This document shows positions 29,765 through 38,640 of a DNA stretch of 45,460 bases, piece by piece. The stretch is taken from positions 1 through 45,460 of the IMG/VR virus record IMGVR_UViG_3300042923_001810; one strand, 5' to 3'. Within the stretch, counting starts at the first letter, position 1; each line of letters starts with the position of its first letter. The notes under the pieces are model-generated. The model saw only the letters and a program-made list of their open reading frames with translations. It was not told the DNA's origin and searched no databases. Source of the DNA: a virus. Made by a program: the position numbers and the translations under genes.

Positions 29765-32113
29765 ATGTCGATTGTAAAAAATTTAATGGTCAGGGCAGGA
29801 GCAGATTTCTCAGCAATGAAAAAAGAGATGGAAAATGCTAAGAAAACAATACAGAACTTTAAAAACTCCTTTTCCAGCATAATGGGAGGTCTAAAAACTG
29901 CCTTGATTGGTCTTGCTATAGGTAAGACAATTAAAGACTCAGTGCAAAGTGCCATGGAAGTTGAATCAGCCTTAAACCAGATAAAACGAATCATGGGCGA
30001 AAGTAGCAATCAATTCTTAAAGTGGGCGAATGATACAGCAATAGCCTTTGGAATGTCTAAAGGTGAAGCTACTAAATATGGTGCTGTTTATGGAAATTTA
30101 TTAAGTTCCTTCACTAAATCCACTGGCGAAACAATGAAGTACACTGAGGAACTTTTAAAATCTGCAGCAATAGTAGCAAGTGGAACAGGAAGATCCATGC
30201 AAGATGTTTTGGATAGAATTAGAAGTGGTATTCTAGGAAACACAGAAAGTATAGAGGACCTTTCAATAAATGTGAACGTGGCAATGCTTGAGAGCACAGA
30301 GGCATTTAAAAAATTTGCTAATAATAAATCATGGAATCAATTAAGTTTCCAAACTCAGCAGCAGATCAGAGTAATGGCTATATTAGAGCAAGCCAGCAAG
30401 AAGTATGGAGACTCCTTAAATCAAAATACAGCTTCAGCACAAGCTCAATTTGTAGCTCAGCTTAAAAATCTACAATTAAGCTTAGGGCAGGCATTCCTGC
30501 CAATTTATAATGCCATACTGCCAGCATTAACAGCTTTGGCTGCTAGTTTAGCTAATATTATGGGTGCTATTGCTCAGTTTAGTCAAGCACTCTTTGGAAA
30601 TGCAGCTTCCAAGCAAGCAGCACAAGTTAAAACTACAGCTCAGCAAGCAGGTGCAGTAAGTGGTCTTGGTGATGCCTATAAGAAAGCTGGCAAAGAAGCC
30701 AAAGGAGCACTAGCAGGATTTGATGAAATAAACTCACTTGCAGATAAATCAGGTGGCAGCGATGATGCATCTTCACTTGATGGAGCTGCATCTATGCCTG
30801 TTGGAAATATGCCTATGAACTTTGATACTAATGCACCAGAGGTTAGTGCAAAAATACAAGAAATGGCTAACACAGTTAAAGCAGTCTTTGCAGAAATGGC
30901 AGCAGTTATATCAGAAAATAAAAATGTGGTCGTAAGTGCATTAGCTGGTATATTAGCAGGTTTTGCATCTTACCAAATAATAAGCAATTGGAGTGATATA
31001 GTATTAGTTTTAGATAAAGCATTCAAAGCACTATCGGTAACTATGTCAGGATTTTCAATGCCTATCCTTGCTATGTCAGCATTAATAGCTTTATTGGTAG
31101 GTAATATAGTTTATTTGTGGAGGACTAACGAAGAGTTTAGAAACTCTGTTATTGAAGTGTGGACTCAAATAAAAACTTTTGTAACTACTATAGTTAATGA
31201 TATGTGGTCAATCGTCAAGGAAATCTGGGATAAGTATGGACAAACATTAATTGAAAACATTGCTGGATTTATGAAATCTATTCAAAACATAATACAAGCA
31301 GCCTGGGAGAGCTTTATAAAACCTATAATTACTAATGCATTAAATATGCTTTCGACATTATGGACTGAGCATCTAAGTGGATTAGTTTCCATGATAGGCG
31401 AGTTTATAATGAAGCTAGTTAATTTTGCTTTAGAAATCTGGAATGGTTTTATTGCTCCTGTAGTTGGATATTTGATTGAAACTTTTGGACCTGTATTTGC
31501 TGATGTATTCAATTCTGCTATTAATACAATTGGTATGCTTATAAGTATTGCTGCAGATGTAGCAAAAGGATTGTTTAAATCTCTTGGTGGCATTTTAGAC
31601 TTTCTTTCAGGAACTTTCTCTGGAAATTGGGCTAAGGCATGGAATGGAGTTAGAGATATATTTAAAGGTGTCTTTGACAGCTTATATGCCATAGTAAAAG
31701 TACCTTTAAATTCTATTATTGATGCAATAAACACAGTAATAAGTGGATTGAACAAAATACATTTTGATTTGCCTGATTGGCTGCCTGGTAACTTAGGAGG
31801 TAAGAGCTTTGGTATAACCATAGGCAAAATCCCAAAGCTTGCTAAAGGTGGAATAACAAATGGTGAAATGACTGCTATTGTAGGCGATAATCCAGGAGGA
31901 AAAGAAGTTATATCACCACTTGATGATTTAATGGACATGATAGGCACTTCGGTTGGAAATGCAATGATGGCTGCAAATCAGTTTAATTCTAATAATAATC
32001 AAGATATCAATCTAAACCTAAATATTGATGGTACAACCTTTGCAAGAGCAACTTACTCATATAATCAAAGGGAATCAAGCAGAGTTGGAAATGCAATGAT
32101 AATTACAACATAG
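29765..32113 (+). CDS. Tape measure protein
   Basis: 782 residues. The N-terminus (MVRAGADFSAMKKEMENAKKTIQNFKNSFSS) and MQDVLDRIRSGILGNTESIEDL belong to the tape measure family. Long alanine-rich helical stretches and several hydrophobic segments (VSALAGILAGFASYQII, MPILAMSALIALLVGNIVYLW) follow, and the end GIPKLAKGG-like IPKLAKGGITN...GGKEVISPLDDLMD is conserved. It sets tail length; by the common rule of about 1.5 angstrom per residue the tail would be near 115 nm. GGGAGG precedes ATG 29765. Confidence 0.95.
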   Translation: MSIVKNLMVRAGADFSAMKKEMENAKKTIQNFKNSFSSIMGGLKTALIGLAIGKTIKDSVQSAMEVESALNQIKRIMGESSNQFLKWANDTAIAFGMSKGEATKYGAVYGNLLSSFTKSTGETMKYTEELLKSAAIVASGTGRSMQDVLDRIRSGILGNTESIEDLSINVNVAMLESTEAFKKFANNKSWNQLSFQTQQQIRVMAILEQASKKYGDSLNQNTASAQAQFVAQLKNLQLSLGQAFLPIYNAILPALTALAASLANIMGAIAQFSQALFGNAASKQAAQVKTTAQQAGAVSGLGDAYKKAGKEAKGALAGFDEINSLADKSGGSDDASSLDGAASMPVGNMPMNFDTNAPEVSAKIQEMANTVKAVFAEMAAVISENKNVVVSALAGILAGFASYQIISNWSDIVLVLDKAFKALSVTMSGFSMPILAMSALIALLVGNIVYLWRTNEEFRNSVIEVWTQIKTFVTTIVNDMWSIVKEIWDKYGQTLIENIAGFMKSIQNIIQAAWESFIKPIITNALNMLSTLWTEHLSGLVSMIGEFIMKLVNFALEIWNGFIAPVVGYLIETFGPVFADVFNSAINTIGMLISIAADVAKGLFKSLGGILDFLSGTFSGNWAKAWNGVRDIFKGVFDSLYAIVKVPLNSIIDAINTVISGLNKIHFDLPDWLPGNLGGKSFGITIGKIPKLAKGGITNGEMTAIVGDNPGGKEVISPLDDLMDMIGTSVGNAMMAANQFNSNNNQDINLNLNIDGTTFARATYSYNQRESSRVGNAMIITT

Positions 32114-32125
32114 GAGGTGTAGCAA

Positions 32126-32476
32126 TTGTCAATAATTAAAACTAATGGTGTAGCAATTCCTACACCTTCAGATTATGTCCCAGGAATAATGGATATTTCA
32201 AAGGCAGAAAGAAATGCCAATGGAACTATGATTATTGAACGTATAGCAACGAAGAGAAAGCTTGAATTAAGTTGGAAGGTACTAACTCAAGAAGAAATGA
32301 GTTTAATTCTAAATTCAGTTTCGCCTGTATTTTTTCCTGTGGAATATATAGATCCCCAGGAAGGTGGATTAAAAACAGGAACATTTTATGCTGGAGATAG
32401 AAATTGCCCTGCACTTCGATTTGTAGAAGGTAAACTCCAATATAAAGATTTTAAAGTAAACATTATTGAAAGGTAG
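32126..32476 (+). CDS. Phage tail protein after tape measure (DUF6711-like)
   Basis: 116 residues, mostly beta: IIKTNGVAIPTPSDYVPGIMDISKAERNANGTMII, ELSWKVLTQEEMSLIL and RFVEGKLQYKDFKVNIIER. The pattern and place (between tape measure and baseplate) match small tail-tip proteins of clostridial phages that I recall as DUF6711. The start is TTG 32126 behind AGGAGGTG. Confidence 0.75.
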   Translation: MSIIKTNGVAIPTPSDYVPGIMDISKAERNANGTMIIERIATKRKLELSWKVLTQEEMSLILNSVSPVFFPVEYIDPQEGGLKTGTFYAGDRNCPALRFVEGKLQYKDFKVNIIER

Positions 32477-32484
32477 GTGCTTAT

Positions 32485-34071
32485 ATGTATCCAGTAAGTG
32501 AAGAATACAAGAATGCAGTATATGCACCTGTACGAACTGTAAAAGCCAGATTAACCTTTGATATAAGCGATATTACTGCAGCAGGTGATGTTAATAGTAT
32601 AATTACAGCAGAGGAAGCTTCTATAAGCAATAAGCAGCAACTAATTAATAAGAAGAGAGAGCAAAGCTACAATCTAGCAACATTTGAGCCTAACCGGTTT
32701 AAACTAGATGGTAGCTTTTCCTTTCCAGATGACACTTTACAAAATAATAAGGAACTAGGCTTTTGCAGCAATATTCTATGTGATGAAAATGGATACTTTA
32801 ATCCATATCAAATATTAAATTTTAACTTTAATTCTAGTCATTCTTCAATGGGCCTTACACTAACTTTTGATGTACCAAATAATGAATATGCAACAGATTT
32901 TAATATTACTGCTTATGACGGTGACAATTTAGTTGTAGCCTCAGTTGATATTACAGGAAATATATTAGTGCAGTGTACACCAATTGGTCAGTTATACCAA
33001 TATAGACGCATAGAAGTAACTATAAAGAAGTGGTGCAAAGGCAATAGAAGATGCAGAATAGCCGAAATCGACTTTGGTGTTGTTAGAGTATACCAGGATA
33101 ATAATTTAATTAAAATGTCACTTATAGAGCAATTAGACCTTACAACAAGCACTATGCCTAGTGCAGAATTTAAATTCACTGTAAATAATTCTAACCGAGA
33201 ATTTAATATATTAAATCCTCAAGGCTTTTATAAATTCTTGCAGCAAAGGCAGCAGATTAAAGCTGAACTAGGTGTTGAGATAACCAGTGCCTTCACAGAA
33301 TATATTCAATTAGGCGATTTCTTATTATGGGATTGGACAAGTGACGAAGGATCATTAACAGCTTCATTTACTGCCAGGACCAACCTGGATTTAATGAGTA
33401 GTCATGACTATGAAAATTTAGTTGAAAAGATTGATTATAGCCTTTATCTAATGGCAGTTGATGTATTCAACATATGTGGAATAACAAACTATGAAATAGA
33501 TGCAGCTCTTCAAGGTATAACTACAAATGCATTAATGGAAAAGACAAACTGTAAAGATGTACTTCAGATGATAGCAATAGCAGGATGCTGCAATATCTTT
33601 GTTTCTAGAGAAAATAAAATAATCATAAAGACAAGTCCATTAGACATTAATACTTCACTAGATACTATTGATTTAGAGAATGCCTATTCAGAGCCACAAA
33701 TTGCCCTTGATAGGATAGTTAAATCAGTTGAGGTAACTTATTTCACTAACTTAGATATTAAAGCCACTGTAAGTATAAGTAATGAAGGAGTAACTATAGG
33801 TGATGTTCCTAAGCTTGAAACTAACACTCTTATTAATACCGAAGCTCATGCAATAAATATTGCTAACTGGATATTAGCTCAAAAGAACTATAGAGCTATA
33901 TACAAATCAAAATGGAGAGGTAATCCAGCTCATGAGTTAAATGATACTATCACAATAGAAGATGGTTATGGTCAAAATAAAAATGCCATCATAACAAAAA
34001 ATGATATTACCTATCAGGGTTACTTAAGTGCAAATACTGAAGCTAGGGGAGTGATCAATATTGTCGATTAG
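32485..34071 (+). CDS. Baseplate / tail hub protein with carbohydrate-binding-like part
   Basis: 528 residues. The N-terminal about 170 residues include FSFPDDTLQNNKELGFCSN and SSMGLTLTFDVPNNEYATDFNITAYDGDNLVV, the look of a galactose-binding-like beta sandwich. The rest (LTTSTMPSAEFKFTVNNSN, RQQIKAELGVEI, LGDFLLWDW, then NALMEKTNCKDVLQMIAIAG) resembles hub or tail-associated proteins. It probably forms the tail tip. ATG 32485 follows AGGTAGGTG. The next gene starts inside its end. Confidence 0.75.
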   Translation: MYPVSEEYKNAVYAPVRTVKARLTFDISDITAAGDVNSIITAEEASISNKQQLINKKREQSYNLATFEPNRFKLDGSFSFPDDTLQNNKELGFCSNILCDENGYFNPYQILNFNFNSSHSSMGLTLTFDVPNNEYATDFNITAYDGDNLVVASVDITGNILVQCTPIGQLYQYRRIEVTIKKWCKGNRRCRIAEIDFGVVRVYQDNNLIKMSLIEQLDLTTSTMPSAEFKFTVNNSNREFNILNPQGFYKFLQQRQQIKAELGVEITSAFTEYIQLGDFLLWDWTSDEGSLTASFTARTNLDLMSSHDYENLVEKIDYSLYLMAVDVFNICGITNYEIDAALQGITTNALMEKTNCKDVLQMIAIAGCCNIFVSRENKIIIKTSPLDINTSLDTIDLENAYSEPQIALDRIVKSVEVTYFTNLDIKATVSISNEGVTIGDVPKLETNTLINTEAHAINIANWILAQKNYRAIYKSKWRGNPAHELNDTITIEDGYGQNKNAIITKNDITYQGYLSANTEARGVINIVD

Positions 34072-34237
34072 TATTTTAAAGCCTTCTATAGACAGTGTTA
34101 CAATCACTCCTAATCCAGTAACTATAAATACATCATATCTTATTGCAATTAGTGTTTCAGAGGTTGAAGTGATACTAGAGTCTATCTTAATTTATTGTGG
34201 AGCATTTTATTGTGGAGAAGATGGAGACTTAAGTTAG
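34061..34237 (+). CDS. Small tail-tip protein with SVTITPNPV motif
   Basis: 58 residues from TTG 34061, which has TAGGGGAG about 9 bases upstream, overlapping the hub gene by 11 bases. The stretch SVTITPNPVTINTSYLIAISV closely resembles SITITPNPVDAGATMVIAVSV at the end of the next gene product. It then has IYCGAFYCGEDGDLS. It is probably a small baseplate piece or a detached module. Function unknown. Confidence 0.65.
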   Translation: MSISILKPSIDSVTITPNPVTINTSYLIAISVSEVEVILESILIYCGAFYCGEDGDLS

Positions 34238-34252
34238 AAAGGAGGATAAAAA

Positions 34253-35176
34253 ATGGCTATAAATACAGTTAGAGTATTGGTTAATGGTACCTGGCAAACA
34301 TTAACCTTTAATGGCACAACTGGAAAATATGAAAAAACTATAACTGCCCCAAATACCACTAGCTATAATGTTAATGCTGGACATTATTACCCTGTTACAG
34401 CTGAAGCTACTAATACTGCAGGCACAATAAAAACAGTAAATGACTCAGATGCTACATTAGGAAATAGTTTAAAGCTTACAGTTAAAGAGAAAGTAAAGCC
34501 AACAATTACAGTTACTTCTCCAGGAGCAGCAGCTTATGTTATAAATTCTAGACAACCTATAGTATTCCAAATAAGAGATGAAGCAGGCGGATCAGGAATA
34601 AATATTGCTTCATTATCGTTAAAAATAGATGGTGGAACAGCAATTACAAATGGATCTCCAGGCATGGTTTGTACTGTTGTAACTAATGGCTATGATTGCA
34701 CATATACACCACCTTCAGCATTAACTGATGGTGTTCATACAGTAACTATAGATGTTAGTGACTTTGATGCAAATACAGCTGTTCAAGCAAGCAGAACTTA
34801 CACAGTGGACACTGTACCACCAATTTTGAATGTAACAAATCCATCTAATAATTTTATAACTAATGTAGCAGCTATGGTTGTACAAGGCACAACAAATGAT
34901 GCTACCTCATCTCCTGTTACTGTTGCAATTAAATTAAATAATGTTGATCAAGGTGCTGTAACAGTTACCAGTGGTAATTTCTCTAAAGCATTGACCTTAG
35001 CAGAGGGAGCAAACACCATAGTAATTACAACTACAGATGCAGCAGGAAAAGTTACTACTGTAACTATAACAGGCACTTTAGATACAAGCGTTCCAAATAT
35101 AAGCTCTATAACAATTACACCTAATCCAGTTGATGCTGGTGCAACTATGGTAATAGCAGTATCGGTGACAGGATAA
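34253..35176 (+). CDS. Tail protein with bacterial Ig-like domains
   Basis: 307 residues, almost wholly beta. Two or three Ig-like units are seen: about 75-185 (KPTITVTSPGAAAYVINSRQ...RTYTVDTVPP) and about 186-280 (VTNPSNNFITNVAAMVVQGTTND...DAAGKVTTVTITG, glucodextranase-B-like). A short end SITITPNPV follows. Such tail proteins bind surface glycans or pili. AAAGGAGG precedes ATG 34253; its stop overlaps the next start (TAATG). Confidence 0.82.
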   Translation: MAINTVRVLVNGTWQTLTFNGTTGKYEKTITAPNTTSYNVNAGHYYPVTAEATNTAGTIKTVNDSDATLGNSLKLTVKEKVKPTITVTSPGAAAYVINSRQPIVFQIRDEAGGSGINIASLSLKIDGGTAITNGSPGMVCTVVTNGYDCTYTPPSALTDGVHTVTIDVSDFDANTAVQASRTYTVDTVPPILNVTNPSNNFITNVAAMVVQGTTNDATSSPVTVAIKLNNVDQGAVTVTSGNFSKALTLAEGANTIVITTTDAAGKVTTVTITGTLDTSVPNISSITITPNPVDAGATMVIAVSVTG

Positions 35177-35802
35177 TGAATGAACAACTATCAATTAATC
35201 TAACCTCGGATATATCTTATGTTTATGGACTTGTTAATGGAGCTGAAGCAACCTTCACTTTAACAGGTCCTGGAATATGGTCTGCAACTGTGCCTAAATC
35301 CACTGATGGAAGATATGTAATAGCTATAACAGCCTATAATAATCTAGGAACTCCAACGAATTATAATACAACAATTTATAGGTTAGATGATATAATAACG
35401 CCTAAAAGAAATTGGACAGCAGATGATTATTATAATGATGATGACTTAAATAGAGTTGAAGCTAATACTCAATATATTGCTGAATATCTAAAAGATATGG
35501 ATTATCTTATGCCTAAATTAACTATTAAAACAGATAGAGACATGAGAAGCATAGATTTTATAAGTAGTATTAATAGAGTAGAAAACAACTTAGATGAAGT
35601 AAAAAATAATTTTATCACACCAATAGGATGGCAGAATAAAAAAATATGGAGCTTAGGAAAAGGCTTTGATTTTACTGATGCAAATAGGCTAGAGAATAAC
35701 CTATATCTGCTATATTCTTTGGCTAAGATTGCTAAAGAAAATATTATATACAGTGGTACTTTTAATTGTGGTACCGATTGGGAAGGAGGCCTATATGGGT
35801 AG
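35176..35802 (+). CDS. Tail protein with repeated NR(V/L)E helical motif
   Basis: 208 residues. A beta N-terminus (ISYVYGLVNGAEATFTLTGPGIWSATVP) is followed by a helical part with three repeats: DDLNRVEANTQYIAEYL, SSINRVENNLDEVKNNF and TDANRLENNLYLLYSLA. The phrase RNWTADDYYNDDDLNRVE is typical of clostridial phage baseplate or fibre-attachment proteins. It is translationally coupled on both sides (1-base and 8-base overlaps). Confidence 0.75.
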   Translation: MNEQLSINLTSDISYVYGLVNGAEATFTLTGPGIWSATVPKSTDGRYVIAITAYNNLGTPTNYNTTIYRLDDIITPKRNWTADDYYNDDDLNRVEANTQYIAEYLKDMDYLMPKLTIKTDRDMRSIDFISSINRVENNLDEVKNNFITPIGWQNKKIWSLGKGFDFTDANRLENNLYLLYSLAKIAKENIIYSGTFNCGTDWEGGLYG

Positions 35803-36202
35803 AGTATGGGTAGATAGAATTGTTGAAACTCCAAGAACTTTTAATATGCAAAATAATCCAAATGGAACTGTCACATTAGTACCATCTCCAGGAGCTGTTA
35901 TTCAAGAAGGAACTCCAGTTAATGCAGCAAATTTAAATGGTATAGAAACTGATCTTACTAATTTAGCAAAGTTTTATACTAAAAAATTTGATACTGATGA
36001 TAATGGCATAGATACCAGGGTTGAAAAGTATAGGCTTAATGGAACACTACTTGAAAAGTCTGTCTTGAGTGGAGGAACCTCACCTAATTATACTACAAGA
36101 ACAATAACTTTCTATGCTGCAGATGGAGCTACTGTTGACGGTATACCTTTAGTATTAACTCAAATTTATGTTAATGAGCAATGGAAAGGAGAGCAACCAT
36201 AA
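35795..36202 (+). CDS. Tail fibre-associated protein
   Basis: 135 residues (GRVWVDRIVETPRTFNMQNNPNGTVTLVPSPGAVIQEGTPVNAANLN), a conserved opening in Firmicute phage tail proteins that ends with a helix and a small beta domain. ATG 35795 is chosen because GGAAGGAGG lies just upstream; the longer frame starts inside the previous gene. It probably links fibre to baseplate. Confidence 0.78.
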   Translation: MGRVWVDRIVETPRTFNMQNNPNGTVTLVPSPGAVIQEGTPVNAANLNGIETDLTNLAKFYTKKFDTDDNGIDTRVEKYRLNGTLLEKSVLSGGTSPNYTTRTITFYAADGATVDGIPLVLTQIYVNEQWKGEQP

Positions 36203-37593
36203 TGATAGATATAAGAGAACATGGAATAGGTGGTGGCTCTTTCATTGGATATAGAAATATAAAAGTTATAGCAGCCACTTCAGCACCTGTTGCAACTAAG
36301 TATGGTGATGTATGGATAAAAACAGCAAATACAATTAATAAGATAATGTTTCAAGAAACTGAGCCTGTTATTAAAACTTTAGGAGATATATGGATTAATA
36401 TAGGCAATATAGTGTCTAAATTCAATATTAAAAGTGCTATGAAGTTTATAGGTAGAAGTGAAACAGAGCTTGATGTAATCCTTAATTCAGCTGAGATTAT
36501 TTCACAAATACCTACTGCTCCAAATGTGGAATTTTGGAAATCTACTGTAATGTCAATGTACTCTGTACTAGGGGCAGTTAGATATTGGAATGGTACTAAG
36601 TGGATATTTCTTGTTTCATATTATTGGAATGGAAGTGCATGGATCAATTTTTCACAAGATAATTGGTACAGTTATGTTGCTACTGGAGATTATAAAATAT
36701 ATAAAATATCTCCAACAGGTGAAGTTACTGTATTTTATACTACTGCATTAAGCAGTGCTATAAAAAGTGTAGCTACTGATATTAATGGAAATGTGTATGC
36801 CACAGTCAACACTTCTCTTATAAAATTTAATCCATTGGGAGAAATTCAATGGACTTACACTATGCCCTCAGCAGGTACAGGTGTTGCTGTTGATAAAGAT
36901 GGTAATGTATATGCTTCTCAAGGGTATCAAGTTACTAAAGTTAATTCCTCAGGTGTATTTCAATGGAATCACACACTAGGTACTTCTACTAGATTTGCAA
37001 AATCTGTTGCTGTAGACAAAAATGGAACTGTCTATGGTGGTGATGATATGGGTCAGACTTATTCTATAACCCCTGCAGGTGTTCGTAATTGGAATGCAAG
37101 TGCAAAACAATCAACAATAAGTTCTTCAATAGCAAGTATAGTTACAGACGCTAATGTTAACATTTTCTCGCATGATATGAATGATGGTGAAATTTATAAA
37201 TACACAGAAGCAGGTGTTAAAGCTTTATTCTATGACCTTGCATTAGGTACTACTTATAATACTGTGCATGGTAAAATTGCTATTGATAAGGCAGGGAATG
37301 TATACTCTGCTCCATCAGCAGGTACTTTTATAAAGAAAATATCACCAGCAGGTACTTTACTTTGGTCATTCAATACTGATGCAACATCTACAACAACAGG
37401 TAAAATACCAATATCTATATCTGTTGATAAAGATGGGTATGTTTATACTGGAAATTGGGCAGATGGAACATTTACAAAAGTAACATCAGATGGTGTTCTT
37501 TTATGGTCAAGAAAGCTTGGAGCGACATCTATACCTATTTATGATATAGCTGTAGACCCAGGAAAATACGGTGAAAATCCGATAATGTGGTAG
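36202..37593 (+). CDS. Beta-propeller tail fibre / receptor-binding protein
   Basis: 463 residues. The N-terminal about 150 residues attach to the tail and include VRYWNGTKWIF...YYWNGSAWINFS. The rest is a string of about seven blades of the NHL/SBBP-PQQ type: repeats of V-A-(V/T)-D-K-D-G-N-V-Y followed by G-x-x-x-W-x, such as TGVAVDKDGNVYASQGYQVTKVNSSG. Such propellers bind sugars or proteins, so this is the best receptor-binding candidate. The start is ATG 36202 with GGAGAG upstream (TAATG overlap). Confidence 0.82.
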   Translation: MIDIREHGIGGGSFIGYRNIKVIAATSAPVATKYGDVWIKTANTINKIMFQETEPVIKTLGDIWINIGNIVSKFNIKSAMKFIGRSETELDVILNSAEIISQIPTAPNVEFWKSTVMSMYSVLGAVRYWNGTKWIFLVSYYWNGSAWINFSQDNWYSYVATGDYKIYKISPTGEVTVFYTTALSSAIKSVATDINGNVYATVNTSLIKFNPLGEIQWTYTMPSAGTGVAVDKDGNVYASQGYQVTKVNSSGVFQWNHTLGTSTRFAKSVAVDKNGTVYGGDDMGQTYSITPAGVRNWNASAKQSTISSSIASIVTDANVNIFSHDMNDGEIYKYTEAGVKALFYDLALGTTYNTVHGKIAIDKAGNVYSAPSAGTFIKKISPAGTLLWSFNTDATSTTTGKIPISISVDKDGYVYTGNWADGTFTKVTSDGVLLWSRKLGATSIPIYDIAVDPGKYGENPIMW

Positions 37594-37610
37594 GCGAGAG
37601 GAGATATAAT

Positions 37611-37925
37611 ATGAGTAAATTTGTAGGTTATTTTATCAAAGTTAGTGAGGGGAAATATATTCCCCAATTAGTTAGTGAAAACCCAAATACTCTTTCAGAG
37701 GATGAGTTACAAATGGGCTTTGTAACTGATAGTTTTCCAGTGATTGAGGAAACAGCTGGTAACGCTGCAATACTGTACTGCAATCCCGATACAAAGGACG
37801 TATGGTATGAATATGTAGAAGTTCCAAAAACACCAGAGCAACTGAATGCAATAGAATTAGAAAACTTAGCAACTTACAGCTTAGACCTAGATTTTAGGCT
37901 AAGTAAATTAGAATTAGGATTATAG
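37611..37925 (+). CDS. Small tail fibre accessory protein
   Basis: 104 residues (KFVGYFIKVSEGKYIPQLVSENPNTLSEDELQMGFV, then a helix ending LDFRLSKLELGL). ATG 37611 follows GAGAGGAGAT. Comparable proteins follow the fibre gene in clostridial phages, perhaps as chaperone or tip component. No stronger claim possible. Confidence 0.65.
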   Translation: MSKFVGYFIKVSEGKYIPQLVSENPNTLSEDELQMGFVTDSFPVIEETAGNAAILYCNPDTKDVWYEYVEVPKTPEQLNAIELENLATYSLDLDFRLSKLELGL

Positions 37926-37938
37926 GAGGAATGTAAAA

Positions 37939-38082
37939 ATGACATATTCATATTGTAAAAAGGTAATAGCAAATAATACTTATGGAACTAAAGAAGAAAT
38001 GATGGAAAAACTGGATGTATTTCTGCTTAATAACAGAATTTTAGAAGCACAATACACTGAGTTAGTAGGATTATTAGGGTAA
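37939..38082 (+). CDS. XkdX-like small protein
   Basis: 47 residues (YCKKVIANNTYGTKEEMMEKLDVFLLNNRILEAQYTELVGLL). The pattern helix-turn-helix ending in a rule-like R-I-x-x-x-(Q/E)-Y-x-E-L resembles the XkdX family found right after fibre genes. TAGGAGG precedes ATG 37939. It is the last gene of the tail operon before a terminator. Confidence 0.7.
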   Translation: MTYSYCKKVIANNTYGTKEEMMEKLDVFLLNNRILEAQYTELVGLLG

Positions 38083-38145
38083 GACTGACTAGACTTTGAA
38101 GTTACAATAAAACGATAAAACACAATTATATTAAGGCAAAATGAT

Positions 38146-38170
38146 AAGTCTGAATAAGGCTTTTTTATTT
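38146..38170 (+). terminator. Terminator of the tail operon
   Basis: AAGTCT pairs with AGGCTT (one G-T) around GAATA, then TTTTATTTT. A larger stem AGGCAAAAT (38134-38142) with ATTTTGCCT (38167-38175) encloses it and could work in both directions. Confidence 0.7.
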
Positions 38171-38199
38171 TGCCTAATTCTATATGAAAGCGTGATAAT

Positions 38200-38352
38200 A
38201 TGGTAATGGTAGTAGATGTGAAAAGAATATATCCAGGCGTAGATATAATAGAATACCAAGGACTAAGCTCAGATCCAAAGCCGAATGATTGCTCAGCTAG
38301 AAGTACATTCGATGAACTAGAGACAATGAAAGTCAATCAACTTGGGGAATAA
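38200..38352 (+). CDS. Small protein with IYPG motif
   Basis: 50 residues (VKRIYPGVDIIEYQGLSSDPKPND...TFDELETMKVNQLGE). The opening resembles XkdW-type phage proteins that carry IYPGI/D. The ribosome site (AAAGCGTG) is weak and it follows a terminator, so it may be a remnant. ATG 38200 chosen as the only start in frame near the site. Confidence 0.45.
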   Translation: MVMVVDVKRIYPGVDIIEYQGLSSDPKPNDCSARSTFDELETMKVNQLGE

Positions 38353-38380
38353 TTGAATGATATTGTATAGCAAGAAAAAT

Positions 38381-38409
38381 TTGACTTTTATTATTATTAT
38401 ATTTATACT
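38381..38409 (+). promoter_or_regulatory. Promoter of the riboswitch-controlled gene
   Basis: TTGACT (38381-38386) and TATACT (38404-38409) with exactly 17 bases between give a strong sigma-A promoter directly before the c-di-GMP riboswitch, separate from the late operon. Confidence 0.8.
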
Positions 38410-38435
38410 AAAAAATAGTAGATATAGAATGTCTT

Positions 38436-38516
38436 CGATAATAGCAAACTTATCTAAAGGTAAGGACGCAAAGCTATGGGCCTAAAGCTGATGCTATGGT
38501 AGCCAAGTTGCCGAAA
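38436..38516 (+). promoter_or_regulatory. Cyclic di-GMP class I riboswitch (GEMM-I)
   Basis: The aptamer core is clearly readable: AGCAAACTTATCTAAAGGTA, followed by GGACGCAAAGC, then TATGGGCCTAAAG and ATGGTAGCC-AAGTTGCCG. These match the conserved GEMM-I parts: GCAAAC, the P2 stem with its tetraloop-like cap, GGACGCAAAGC, GGxCxAAAG as the receptor, and GCCxxGTTGCC. The ligand is c-di-GMP, the bacterial signal for surface life. Sequence family knowledge; binding is inferred. It controls the secreted stalk-domain gene 125 bases downstream. Confidence 0.93.
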
Positions 38517-38525
38517 AGTACATAG

Positions 38526-38569
38526 AAAATCTGTATAGTATTTAATAAGCTCGGAATACAGTTTTGTGT
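38526..38569 (+). terminator. Possible riboswitch expression platform
   Basis: AAAATCTGTAT can pair with ATACAGTTTT (10 pairs and one bulge), with a T-rich end, so the ligand could switch a terminator. An alternative local pair TACA/TGTA involving 38518-38535 would compete. Whether c-di-GMP turns the gene on or off cannot be read here. Confidence 0.5.
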
Positions 38570-38640
38570 TATACTCCATAAAATTAATAAATTGAGGCAA
38601 TATATATCTACCAATGATATTTATTAAGGGAGTGGTTTAA

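Noticed and set aside
31282-31947. 221-codon minus-strand frame inside the tape measure gene
   Set aside because: Fully antisense to a clear gene, with no ribosome site or recognisable domain.
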